This document shows positions 1 to 5,229 of a stretch of 5,229 bases of DNA, in pieces (the stretch's first letter is position 1; every line of letters starts with the position of its first letter). The position numbers and the translations under genes are program-made. The notes under the pieces were generated by a model. The model searched no databases. It was not told the origin of the DNA and saw only the letters and a program-made list of their open reading frames with translations. The DNA comes from SVTX01 sp045588675. GTDB lineage: Bacteria; Bacillota; Clostridia; Oscillospirales; CAG-272. The DNA lies in NCBI GenBank assembly GCA_045588675.1, contig JAZNER010000017.1, positions 1 through 5,229 on the forward strand. Direction: 5' to 3'.

Positions 1-5
1 GTCAA
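1..5 (-). promoter_or_regulatory. Possible second -35 box, cut by the left edge
   Basis: Read on the minus strand, the last five bases before the edge are TTGAC, the start of a consensus -35 box. It is preceded by an A-rich stretch (about 6-45, seen as T-runs on the plus strand) like an UP element. It lies about 120 bases downstream of the perfect promoter at 99-127, a spacing like that of tandem rRNA promoters. The -10 box, if any, is outside the window, so this is only suggestive. Confidence 0.25.
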
Positions 6-70
6 TACCTTTTTTAAAAGTTTTTTCAACTTTTTTTAATCTTTTATTGACTTCTCTCCAAGTGTACCTC

Positions 71-93
71 GGCTGCCTTTTTTCGCGGCAACC
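71..93 (-). other. Hairpin at the predicted 5' end of the leftward transcript
   Basis: On the minus strand GGTTGCC (93-87) can pair with GGCAGCC (77-71) around a 9-base loop, giving 7 pairs with one G-U. On the plus strand the same position is a C-A mismatch, so the fold favours minus-strand transcription. It begins 5 to 6 bases after the -10 box at 99-104, so it would sit at or next to the transcript's 5' end. No T-run follows it, so it is not a terminator. It could stabilise a leader, but no function is shown. Confidence 0.35.
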
Positions 94-98
94 TCGTT

Positions 99-127
99 AT
101 TATATCACACCCCTCCCCACTTGTCAA
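99..127 (-). promoter_or_regulatory. Perfect extended sigma-A promoter firing left
   Basis: On the minus strand TTGACA (127-122) is followed by a 17-base spacer and TATAAT (104-99), with TGA directly before the -10 box (extended -10). The spacer is G-rich. Upstream (about 128-190) are long A and T tracts like an UP element. This is as strong a housekeeping promoter as can be written. No ORF follows within the remaining ~95 bases, so the gene is beyond the left edge. Combined with a possible second -35 box at 1-5, an rRNA, tRNA or other stable-RNA operon is the likeliest target; that target is inferred. Confidence 0.8.
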
Positions 128-201
128 GGGGTTTTTGAAAAAAATTTGATAAAAAAACCGTTTTTGTCAAATTGATTATTTTTTTAATCTTTTTTGTAAT
201 T

Positions 202-230
202 TTTTTACCACTTATGCACATTTTTACAAT
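202..230 (+). promoter_or_regulatory. Weak candidate promoter for the DUF421 operon
   Basis: TACAAT at 225-230 is a fair -10 box, with TTTTTA at 202-207 as a poor -35 after 17 bases. The whole stretch 128-240 is made of A and T tracts, in which such matches arise easily by chance. The plus-strand operon must have a promoter between the divergent promoter at 99-127 and the gene at 288, and this is the best candidate I see. Confidence 0.25.
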
Positions 231-275
231 AACAAAAGAATAATTCAAGCTTCTGTGTTCAACAATACTTTAGAA

Positions 276-280
276 TGGAG
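276..280 (+). promoter_or_regulatory. Ribosome binding site setting the DUF421 start
   Basis: TGGAG lies 7 bases before the ATG at 288. The longer in-frame GTG start at 255 has no purine-rich site upstream of it. The site therefore decides the start in favour of 288. Confidence 0.75.
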
Positions 281-287
281 TGAGCTT

Positions 288-989
288 ATGATAACTATTT
301 TTGTCAGAACGATTATCATTTATATATTATTATCGGTAATTATGCGGCTTATGGGTAAGCGTCAGCTTGGCGAGCTTGAGCTATCCGAGCTCGTTGTAAC
401 ATTTCTGCTATCCGAAATCGCCGCGATGCCTATTTCCAATGTGGAAATACCGTTTATGTTCTCGATTATTCCGATAGTCACGCTTATGTCATTTGAAATT
501 ATCTTATCAACCGTCATATTGAAATGCCCAAAAATAAAAAAAATATTCACCTCTCGTCCTTCCGTTATTATATCAAAGGGCAAGATAAACAAGAAGGAGA
601 TGAGCAAGGTCAGAATATCAATTGACGAGCTTGTAAGCCAGATACGGCAAAACGGAATTTTTAATCTTGACGAGGTTGACTACGCAATACTTGAGGAGAA
701 CGGCAAAATCAGTATAATCCCAAAAAGCCGCAACCGTCCGCCCGACATAAGCACTCTCGGTATTCCTGACAATGACAGCGGAGTTATGCATATAATTATC
801 GCCGACGGTGTGTTCAACAACTACAACTTGGAGCTATTAAACAGGGATAAGACTTGGGTTGACAGGGTTCTGGCACGGCACAATATAAGCTACAAGGATG
901 TTTTATGTATGACGATGAATGATGCGGGGCGTATATTCATTGCTCAAAATAACGGCAACACTATCTGCGAAAGTGAGGATAAAAAATGA
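288..989 (+). CDS. DUF421 family (YetF-like) membrane protein
   Basis: A 233-residue membrane protein of the DUF421/YetF family. Three hydrophobic segments fill the first 80 residues (about 2-22, 35-50 and 55-79), with the family hallmark GKRQLGELELSE at 23-34 just after the first. The cytoplasmic-type C-terminal half carries the typical core: PSVIISKGKI (91-100), then SIDELVSQIRQNGIF from 111 and a DEVDYAILEENGKIS segment (118-142). Length is normal for the family. The biochemical role is unknown; Bacillus members include YetF and relatives, and a DUF421 protein ('2Duf') has been linked to spore heat resistance and the spore inner membrane. That link should not be carried over without evidence. 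The start is ATG 288 because of TGGAG 7 bases upstream; a GTG at 255 would add 11 residues without a binding site. The stop overlaps the next gene's ATG, so the two are translationally coupled. Confidence 0.92.
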   Translation: MITIFVRTIIIYILLSVIMRLMGKRQLGELELSELVVTFLLSEIAAMPISNVEIPFMFSIIPIVTLMSFEIILSTVILKCPKIKKIFTSRPSVIISKGKINKKEMSKVRISIDELVSQIRQNGIFNLDEVDYAILEENGKISIIPKSRNRPPDISTLGIPDNDSGVMHIIIADGVFNNYNLELLNRDKTWVDRVLARHNISYKDVLCMTMNDAGRIFIAQNNGNTICESEDKK

Positions 990-1354
990 AGTATTTTATA
1001 ATTGCCCTTGCCTGCCTTGTTGCTGTTGTCGGGATTATTATCTTCAATTGCATATATATAAACGGTGTTAGCCAAAGATTGCTCTCTTATATAGACCAAG
1101 CCGAGCAGATTGATGTGGCGCAATCCTCCGATATTACCAAAACGATATATGATTTTTGGGACAAAGAGTTTGGTAAGGTATCACTCTCGGTTCGTTACTC
1201 TGAAATTGACAAAGTTGACGACCATGTTGCTATGTTACTGGCGGCCAGCGAAAGCTGTGATGCCGACGAATACAAAAAGGCATTAGAGCTTTTACGCGGT
1301 GCTGCCGAGGAGATAGCACGACTTGAACAGCTGAAATTTTCAAATATATTTTAA
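986..1354 (+). CDS. DUF4363 family single-pass membrane protein
   Basis: A 122-residue protein with one N-terminal hydrophobic helix (about 3-24) acting as a membrane anchor or uncleaved signal, followed by a helical, charged domain probably outside the membrane. The W in DFWDKEFGKVSLSV (57-70), the acidic helical repeats and the closing NIF agree with the DUF4363 family, whose genes often sit directly after DUF421 genes in Clostridia. The ATG overlaps the upstream stop as ATGA, and a GAGG at 975-978 inside the upstream gene serves as binding site about 7 bases before it. This tight coupling suggests the two products act together, possibly as a membrane complex with DUF4363 as the outer partner. 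Its molecular function is unknown. The stop codon forms part of the terminator stem. Confidence 0.85.
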   Translation: MKYFIIALACLVAVVGIIIFNCIYINGVSQRLLSYIDQAEQIDVAQSSDITKTIYDFWDKEFGKVSLSVRYSEIDKVDDHVAMLLAASESCDADEYKKALELLRGAAEEIARLEQLKFSNIF

Positions 1355-1379
1355 GAAGCCGACTTTTGTCGGCTTCTTA
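1352..1379. terminator. Hairpin terminator between convergent genes
   Basis: A perfect 12-base stem (1352-1363 with 1368-1379) closes a TTTT loop. On the plus strand it begins with the TAA of the DUF4363 gene and is followed by a T-rich tract (1380-1397). On the minus strand it lies directly after the TGA of nth but is followed by A/T-mixed sequence rather than a clean T-run. It is a good rightward terminator and probably a weaker leftward one. Confidence 0.8.
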
Positions 1380-2036
1380 TCATTTATTATTTCTTTTACA
1401 AATGTCATTAAGCGGGCAATCCTTACAAATTGGTGCGCGAGCCGAGCAAACATCTCGACCGAACTGAACTATACGATGACAAAAATCACTTTGCTCTTGG
1501 GGGGTTATCAGCTCCGACATTGTTTTTTCAACTTTTACGGGATCTTTTATATCCTCAGAGTAAAAGCCGAGCCGTCCGCAAATTCTGATACAATGTGTAT
1601 CGGCAACAATCGCAGGCTTTTTATAAAGGTCGCCAAGCAACAGATTTGCAATCTTTCTTCCTACGCCAGGAAGCTTCAGCAGCTCCTCCATCGTGTCCGG
1701 GATTTTTCTGTCAAAATCGCGAATAAGCATCTCACATTCGCCCTTTATATCCGACGCCTTGACACGATACAATCCGCACGGTCTGACGATACTTTCAATT
1801 TCCTCAATCGGCGCTTGTGCCAAGCTATCCATTGTTGGATATTTTTCAAACAGCACTCTGCAAACAATATTAACTCTTGCGTCGGTGCATTGCGCGGAAA
1901 GTCTGCCCATTATAAGTAATTTCCAAGCGTTCTCTTCTCCGCCTCCCCATTCAAGAGCGCAGATTGCCTCAGGGTACAGGGCTTTTAATCTATCAACAAC
2001 CTCAGCTGCAAGCTTTATTTTTTGATTTTTATTCAT
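1380..2036 (-). CDS. nth: Endonuclease III (DNA glycosylase/AP lyase)
   Basis: A 218-residue base-excision repair enzyme that removes oxidised pyrimidines from DNA and cleaves the abasic site. The helix-hairpin-helix motif LPGVGRKIA (122-130) contains the catalytic lysine K128, and ADTH (145-148) contains the catalytic aspartate D146. The C-terminal [4Fe-4S] ligands are C197, C204, C207 and C213 in the exact C-X6-C-X2-C-X5-C spacing. The N-terminal GRLSAQCTDARVN (44-56) matches the LSAQ-TD-VN region of the family. Length is normal (E. coli Nth has 211). The start ATG has GGAG 7 bases upstream (plus-strand 2044-2047). It has its own consensus promoter at 2071-2099 and no clear terminator separates it from the gene upstream, so readthrough is also possible. 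Confidence 0.96.
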   Translation of the reverse strand: MNKNQKIKLAAEVVDRLKALYPEAICALEWGGGEENAWKLLIMGRLSAQCTDARVNIVCRVLFEKYPTMDSLAQAPIEEIESIVRPCGLYRVKASDIKGECEMLIRDFDRKIPDTMEELLKLPGVGRKIANLLLGDLYKKPAIVADTHCIRICGRLGFYSEDIKDPVKVEKTMSELITPQEQSDFCHRIVQFGRDVCSARAPICKDCPLNDICKRNNK

Positions 2037-2070
2037 TAATTTGCTCCGTGATAATTTTCTTCATTTATAT

Positions 2071-2099
2071 ATTATATATCATAATGCGAAAATTGTCAA
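2071..2099 (-). promoter_or_regulatory. Perfect-consensus promoter of nth
   Basis: On the minus strand TTGACA (2099-2094) and TATAAT (2076-2071) are separated by exactly 17 bases, both boxes matching the sigma-A consensus in full. The predicted transcript starts near 2064, leaving a leader of about 27 bases with GGAG before the nth ATG. The -35 box includes the TGA stop (2098-2096) of the upstream transglutaminase-like gene. Confidence 0.85.
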
Positions 2100-3073
2100 T
2101 TATCAAGCAAAATCTTTTTTCTCATCAAATCGACATTACAAAACGCAAAATTACTGCCTACGGCAAAGCTGCAAGCGCTATTATCCTGAGCCCTCAAAGA
2201 TAACAAATCCCTCAAATCGACATTTCCGCTATGGTTTAAATCAAGTGAGCAGGAATATATGTAGTCTGCAAAGTCAAAGCCTTGATAAATTTCTGAGGAA
2301 CAATTGACCTTGGCAGGCGAATACCAATCGCGGTGTCCCTTCTCCTCAGCATCCCTGTCCGAGCACAAAAAATGACGGTATTGAGGCTTGGCTGAAATCG
2401 GGTCGTCCCAGGTAACATCAATGTGATACCACTCACCGTCAATATTCGCAAGTGTCCACATATGGCTTATGGTATCCGAGGCAACAAAGCAAGAATTTAT
2501 CCCACACTCCCGCAAAAGAGCAATATATGCCAAGGTATAGCCCTGACAGGTTCCCTTTTTATAGTTCAGGAAATCATACAAATTGTCATTTTCAAGGCTT
2601 AAGTCATAATCAAAATTCTGGCACAGATAATCGTGAATAAATAACGCCTTTTCAAAATCAGAAAACATCGGGCAGACCACAGACGATATTTCAATAATTT
2701 TTTCTCGGCAAAAGCTTATTTTTCTGCCCGCCTCCGCACTCGACATAGTATATGCAGGCTTGATTGATAAAACACAGCCGCCTGCTTTATATGAAAATGA
2801 AAGATGAGGAGAGATATAGAACAGATACGGGTCGTTTTTTATAACTGACGAAAAAATCTCACCAAGCTCACTGGGCAAAACTTGAAATTCCTCAATATTG
2901 ATTTTTTCTTTAAAAGAATAAAAGCCTTGCTTTATAACTTCCTCAACACTTTTATCATCATTGGCTTTGACCGTCAAATTTGAGCCTCTCATAAATAACA
3001 CGGGAACAACCAAAGCCAAAATAAGAGCTATAAGCTTTAAAAATCCTGCTTTTAAGCTTTGCAAACCACTCAT
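2096..3073 (-). CDS. Secreted transglutaminase-like protein with degenerate dockerin
   Basis: A 325-residue protein. A signal peptide (positive residues K8 and K13, hydrophobic 14-28, possible cleavage after TVKA at about 37) points to export. The core is a transglutaminase/protease-like papain-fold domain: KKGTCQGYTLAYIALLREC places the nucleophile at C176, SHMW gives H204, and GEWYHIDVTWDDP gives D219, completing a C-H-D triad. The C-terminal ~50 residues look like a dockerin: the first calcium loop is intact (D278, N280, S282, D286, D289) and the second is badly eroded, keeping only NVDL (313-316). Bacterial members may be peptidases or cross-linkers; the substrate is unknown. Twelve cysteines are present, unusual for an exported Firmicute protein. 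The start is ATG 3073, with GGGAGA about 7 bases upstream; a start at 3136 would add 21 residues with no binding site. nth follows, with no terminator visible between them. Confidence 0.85.
   Translation of the reverse strand: MSGLQSLKAGFLKLIALILALVVPVLFMRGSNLTVKANDDKSVEEVIKQGFYSFKEKINIEEFQVLPSELGEIFSSVIKNDPYLFYISPHLSFSYKAGGCVLSIKPAYTMSSAEAGRKISFCREKIIEISSVVCPMFSDFEKALFIHDYLCQNFDYDLSLENDNLYDFLNYKKGTCQGYTLAYIALLRECGINSCFVASDTISHMWTLANIDGEWYHIDVTWDDPISAKPQYRHFLCSDRDAEEKGHRDWYSPAKVNCSSEIYQGFDFADYIYSCSLDLNHSGNVDLRDLLSLRAQDNSACSFAVGSNFAFCNVDLMRKKILLDN
2125..2224 (-). repeat. Dockerin half-repeats sharing a 13-base identical stretch
   Basis: The plus-strand sequence TCAAATCGACATT occurs at 2125-2137 and again at 2212-2224, an offset of 87 bases (29 codons) in the same frame. 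Both copies encode NVDL, at residues 313-316 and 284-287 of the transglutaminase-like protein. The first half-repeat in the protein continues RDLLSLR, the second continues directly with MRKKILL. This fits the duplicated segments of a dockerin, the second one altered. Confidence 0.7.
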
Positions 3074-3080
3074 TATTGTT

Positions 3081-3086
3081 TCTCCC
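3081..3086 (-). promoter_or_regulatory. Ribosome binding site of the transglutaminase-like gene
   Basis: On the minus strand this reads GGGAGA, 7 bases before ATG 3073. It is the only good site near the ORF's 5' end and excludes the longer start at 3136. Confidence 0.75.
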
Positions 3087-3101
3087 AAACAAAAGCTGTT
3101 A

Positions 3102-3130
3102 ATAATATATGCGGGGAAAACAAATTTAAA
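3102..3130 (-). promoter_or_regulatory. Tentative promoter of the transglutaminase-like gene
   Basis: On the minus strand TATTAT (3107-3102) lies 17 bases after TTTAAA (3130-3125). The -10 is reasonable and the -35 weak. It would start transcription about 20-25 bases before the start codon's leader, just upstream of GGGAGA. It sits back to back with the exporter promoter at 3161-3189, leaving about 30 bases between the two -35 boxes. Confidence 0.35.
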
Positions 3131-3160
3131 GCACAATAGCCTAAAAAACTCTCTTATGAC

Positions 3161-3189
3161 TTGACTATAAATAAAAAATATGATAAAAT
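3161..3189 (+). promoter_or_regulatory. Extended -10 promoter of the ABC exporter
   Basis: TTGACT (3161-3166), 17 bases, then TAAAAT (3184-3189), preceded by TGA as an extended -10. An overlapping TATAAT at 3190-3195 offers an alternative -10 with a poor spacing of 23. Transcription would begin near 3196, giving a leader of about 34 bases before the ATG at 3230. The TTG of the -35 box is also the first possible start codon of the long ORF, which is coincidental. Confidence 0.7.
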
Positions 3190-3229
3190 TATAATGTTAT
3201 TAAATTTGAGTAAGGAATTGGGGAAAAAG

Positions 3230-4999
3230 ATGAAAAAAACAAAAAAGCCGTCGCTACTGGGCCGTTTTTTGCCTTATTATAAAAGACATCTTCCTGTAAT
3301 GCTCTGCGACCTTTTGTGTGCGGGGCTCACCACGGTTTGCGAGCTTGTGCTCCCTATGATCGTGCGGGAAATCACAGGCGCGGCAACAGGAGAGAGCGGA
3401 CAAGCTCTGACAACAAGCCTGATTTTAAAAATCGCTTTGATCTACATAGCTTTGCGAGTAATTGACACTGCCGCAAACTACTATATGACAAGTGTCGGTC
3501 ACATTATGGGCACGAAGATCGAAACTGATATGCGCCACGACCTTTTTGCGCATCTTCAAAAGCTCTCGTTCTCATATTACGACAACACCAAAATTGGAAC
3601 TCTTATGTCGCGTATCACCAACGACCTCTTTGATGTCACCGAGTTCGCACACCATTGTCCTGAGGAATTTTTTATTGCGGGCATCAAAATTATCTGCTCT
3701 TTTATCATTCTCTGCACTATGAGCGTTCCGTTGACATTGATTATCTTTGCAGTAATCCCGATTATGATTGCTGTTCTTATGTATTTCAGGTTCAGAATGA
3801 AGAAAAATTTTTCAGAATCAAGAAAGCATATCGGAGAGCTGAATTCACAAATTGAGGACAGCTTGCTTGGAATTCGCGTTGTAAAATCCTTTGCAAAGGA
3901 AGGACTGGAGCAAGAAAAGTTTGACAAGGGCAACATAAAATTTCTTGACCTTAAAACCGAAAGGTATAAGATTATGGCGGGCTTCACTTCGTCAACAAGA
4001 CTTTTTGACGGTGTAATGTACATAATCGTGGTGGCATTGGGTGCGCTGTTTATGCTGCTCCCCGACAGCAACCCCGCAAGCATAAGTCTTGCCGACTACA
4101 CAGCATACTTGATGTTTGTCACCACCCTGCTCACCTCTATCCGCAGAATCGTTGAATTTGCCGAGCAGTTCCAGCAGGGTATGAGCGGCATTGAGCGTTT
4201 CTCCGAAATAATGGACACCGAGCCGGACATAGTTGATAAAGCCAATGCAATTAAGCTTCAAGCAGTTAAAGGAACTGTTGAATTTAAAGATGTTTCCTTC
4301 CATTATGAGAGCGAGGACAGAAATGTTCTCACGCATCTTGACCTTCGGGTTAATGCGGGCGAAAGCATTGCTCTCGTAGGCCCATCGGGCGGTGGAAAAA
4401 CAACTCTTTGTTCTCTTATCCCTCGCTTTTATGAGGCATCCTCAGGCAGTATTTTGATTGACGGAATTGACATAAAGGATGTCACTATGAAATCGCTTCG
4501 CGACAATATAGGTGTCGTTCAGCAGGATGTTTATCTCTTCTCGGGCAGTGTTCGGGAAAATATCGCTTACGGAAAAACCGACGCCACTGACGAGGAAATT
4601 ATCGAGGCGGCAAAGCTGGCGGGAGCGCATGAATTTATCTCTTCTCTTCCCGACGGATATAATACCTATGTGGGTGAGCGCGGGGTTAAACTCTCGGGCG
4701 GTCAGAAGCAGAGAATTTCTATCGCGCGTCTTTTCCTTAAAAATCCGCCTATTCTCATTCTTGACGAAGCGACAAGCGCGCTTGATAACGAAAGCGAAAA
4801 GCTGGTTCAAGACTCTCTCGAAAAATTAGCCCGCGGCAGAACGACCTTTACGATCGCTCACCGCTTGACGACAATCCGCAACGCCGACAGAATTTTAGTG
4901 CTGACCGAAAACGGTATTGAGGAATCGGGCACACACCAATCCCTCATTGAACAAGGCGGTATCTACAGCGAGCTTTATAAAATGTATTCAGAGCTATAA
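3230..4999 (+). CDS. ABC exporter half-transporter (membrane domain fused to ATPase)
   Basis: A 589-residue type IV-like (MsbA/BmrA-class) ABC exporter half, expected to dimerise in the cytoplasmic membrane and use ATP to move a substrate outward. The transmembrane domain spans about 1-325 with hydrophobic helices near 20-45, 62-84, 148-165, 168-187, 260-278 and 286-305. The ATPase domain begins near 348: Walker A GPSGGGKTT (384-392, K390), Q-loop Q432 in VVQQDVYLF, signature LSGGQ (488-492), Walker B ILILDE (508-513, with catalytic E513), SALD D-loop (516-519), and H544 in AHRL. All key residues are present, so the protein should be active. The substrate (drug, lipid or peptide) cannot be read from sequence, and no partner half-transporter lies beside it, so a homodimer is likeliest. 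The start is ATG 3230 with GGGGA 5 bases upstream; in-frame TTG 3161 is a -35 box and ATG 3194 has no binding site. Confidence 0.95.
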   Translation: MKKTKKPSLLGRFLPYYKRHLPVMLCDLLCAGLTTVCELVLPMIVREITGAATGESGQALTTSLILKIALIYIALRVIDTAANYYMTSVGHIMGTKIETDMRHDLFAHLQKLSFSYYDNTKIGTLMSRITNDLFDVTEFAHHCPEEFFIAGIKIICSFIILCTMSVPLTLIIFAVIPIMIAVLMYFRFRMKKNFSESRKHIGELNSQIEDSLLGIRVVKSFAKEGLEQEKFDKGNIKFLDLKTERYKIMAGFTSSTRLFDGVMYIIVVALGALFMLLPDSNPASISLADYTAYLMFVTTLLTSIRRIVEFAEQFQQGMSGIERFSEIMDTEPDIVDKANAIKLQAVKGTVEFKDVSFHYESEDRNVLTHLDLRVNAGESIALVGPSGGGKTTLCSLIPRFYEASSGSILIDGIDIKDVTMKSLRDNIGVVQQDVYLFSGSVRENIAYGKTDATDEEIIEAAKLAGAHEFISSLPDGYNTYVGERGVKLSGGQKQRISIARLFLKNPPILILDEATSALDNESEKLVQDSLEKLARGRTTFTIAHRLTTIRNADRILVLTENGIEESGTHQSLIEQGGIYSELYKMYSEL

Positions 5000-5006
5000 T
5001 AAACAC

Positions 5007-5043
5007 AAAAACCGCTACGATTTTTTAATCGTAGCGGTTTTTT
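5007..5043. terminator. Bidirectional intrinsic terminator
   Basis: ACCGCTACGATT (5011-5022) pairs perfectly with 5027-5038 around a TTTT loop, and flanking A and T runs (5007-5010 with 5039-5042) extend the stem to 16 pairs. On the plus strand a run of six T ends it, 8 bases after the exporter stop. On the minus strand the stem is followed by five T. The symmetry suits two transcripts meeting here: the exporter from the left and the candidate RNA from the right. Confidence 0.92.
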
Positions 5044-5044
5044 A

Positions 5045-5229
5045 TGTTCCCCCACCGAGCCGTGTACCCGTAGAAATGGAACCCTGCTATCCAGGGCGGT
5101 GCTCTATCTGCAACTTTACTGCTCCCAACATCCCAAGTCCTGTGGGGACAAGTCAACCGACAGGGTTGGGGAGGTCTGCAAACCATCGCCGAATTTATTT
5201 CGAGCTCCTTTAATTAGTTGTAGGTCTCA
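5045..5229 (-). ncRNA. Candidate structured RNA, 6S-like, 5' end cut off
   Basis: No credible ORF covers this stretch, yet it is more GC-rich than other intergenic DNA here and is full of pairings. On the minus strand: CGAA/TTCG hairpin (5202-5190); helix CATCG/CGGTG (5184-5188 with 5097-5101, extendable to 7 pairs); a helix of 8 pairs with one bulge (5165-5173 with 5122-5129); an apical stem (5160-5164 with 5139-5143); and a small hairpin CCCTG-GATAG-CAGGG (5096-5082) on the 3' side. The 3' flank GGGTACACGGCTCGG (5069-5055) could be the 3' strand of a closing stem whose partner is beyond the edge. A long arm, an open A/T-rich bubble and a 3'-side small hairpin resemble 6S RNA, which binds housekeeping RNA polymerase. 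It would end at the terminator at 5007-5043. Strand and family are inferred; SRP RNA, tmRNA, RNase P and T-box signatures are absent. Confidence 0.42.

Noticed and set aside
130..210. Runs of A and T as a repeat array or replication origin
   Set aside because: The tracts are irregular with no repeated unit, no DnaA-box cluster and no neighbouring replication genes; promoter-flanking A/T tracts explain them better.
255..287. GTG start at 255 extending the DUF421 protein by 11 residues
   Set aside because: There is no ribosome binding site before it, while TGGAG sits correctly before ATG 288, and family members begin near the first membrane helix.
1476..2025. Plus-strand ORFs of 147 and 110 codons opposite nth
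   Set aside because: They lie antisense to a clear endonuclease III with all catalytic and iron-sulfur residues, and their products show no domain features.
3577..4083. Minus-strand ORF of 168 codons inside the ABC exporter
   Set aside because: It is antisense to a fully conserved gene and has no recognisable protein features; an effect of codon usage on the opposite strand.
4917..5213. Plus-strand ORF of 98 codons across the exporter end and the right intergenic region
   Set aside because: It overlaps the end of the exporter in another frame, runs through a terminator hairpin, and lacks a binding site; the later half is better explained by a structured RNA.
5045..5229. SRP RNA, tmRNA, RNase P RNA, T-box or common riboswitch
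   Set aside because: I looked on both strands for the SRP GGAAGGAAGCAG region, the tmRNA T-arm and CCA end, the RNase P GAGGAAAGTCC core, the T-box AGGGTGGTACC sequence and purine, TPP, SAM and FMN motifs; none is present.
1..5229. A mobile element, phage, CRISPR or defence system
   Set aside because: No transposase, integrase, spaced repeats, terminal inverted repeats, or defence-associated domains are visible; all five genes belong to ordinary chromosomal families.

Overview
The window looks like a chromosomal piece from a low-GC Firmicute of class Clostridia, most likely a gut Ruminococcaceae/Oscillospiraceae-type organism. This is inferred from the DUF421 + DUF4363 membrane gene pair, an endonuclease III with typical clostridial features, a secreted transglutaminase-like protein with a dockerin-like tail, A/T-rich intergenic regions with near-consensus sigma-A promoters, and GGAG-type ribosome binding sites. 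The species cannot be named from sequence alone.

Layout. Bases 1-287 hold no gene. They are A/T-rich and carry a perfect extended minus-strand promoter (TTGACA, 17 nt, TATAAT) firing out of the left edge, with the start of a possible second one at the very edge. This arrangement resembles the tandem promoters of an rRNA or other stable-RNA operon. Next comes a plus-strand two-gene operon, 288-1354: a DUF421/YetF-like membrane protein and a DUF4363 single-pass protein, overlapping by 4 bases. A strong hairpin at 1352-1379 separates it from a convergent minus-strand pair: nth (endonuclease III, 1380-2036) and, upstream of it, a secreted transglutaminase-like/dockerin-like protein (2096-3073). 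nth has its own perfect-consensus promoter, whose -35 box overlaps the stop codon of the transglutaminase gene. A divergent intergenic region (3074-3229) carries the promoter of a plus-strand ABC exporter half-transporter (3230-4999). A bidirectional terminator follows at 5007-5043. The last ~185 bases hold no credible ORF but can be folded, best on the minus strand, into a long hairpin RNA with an open central bubble, resembling a 6S RNA cut off by the right edge.

The genes do not form one pathway. They are separate short transcription units: envelope proteins of unknown role, base-excision DNA repair, a secreted or surface protein, and an exporter. I found no phage, transposon, CRISPR array or defence system. 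The points most worth checking are the candidate 6S-like RNA, the stable-RNA-type promoter at the left edge, and the eroded dockerin on the transglutaminase. Two start codons (DUF421 and ABC exporter) should be placed downstream of the longest ORF start; for the exporter, the longest-ORF start codon is really a promoter -35 box.
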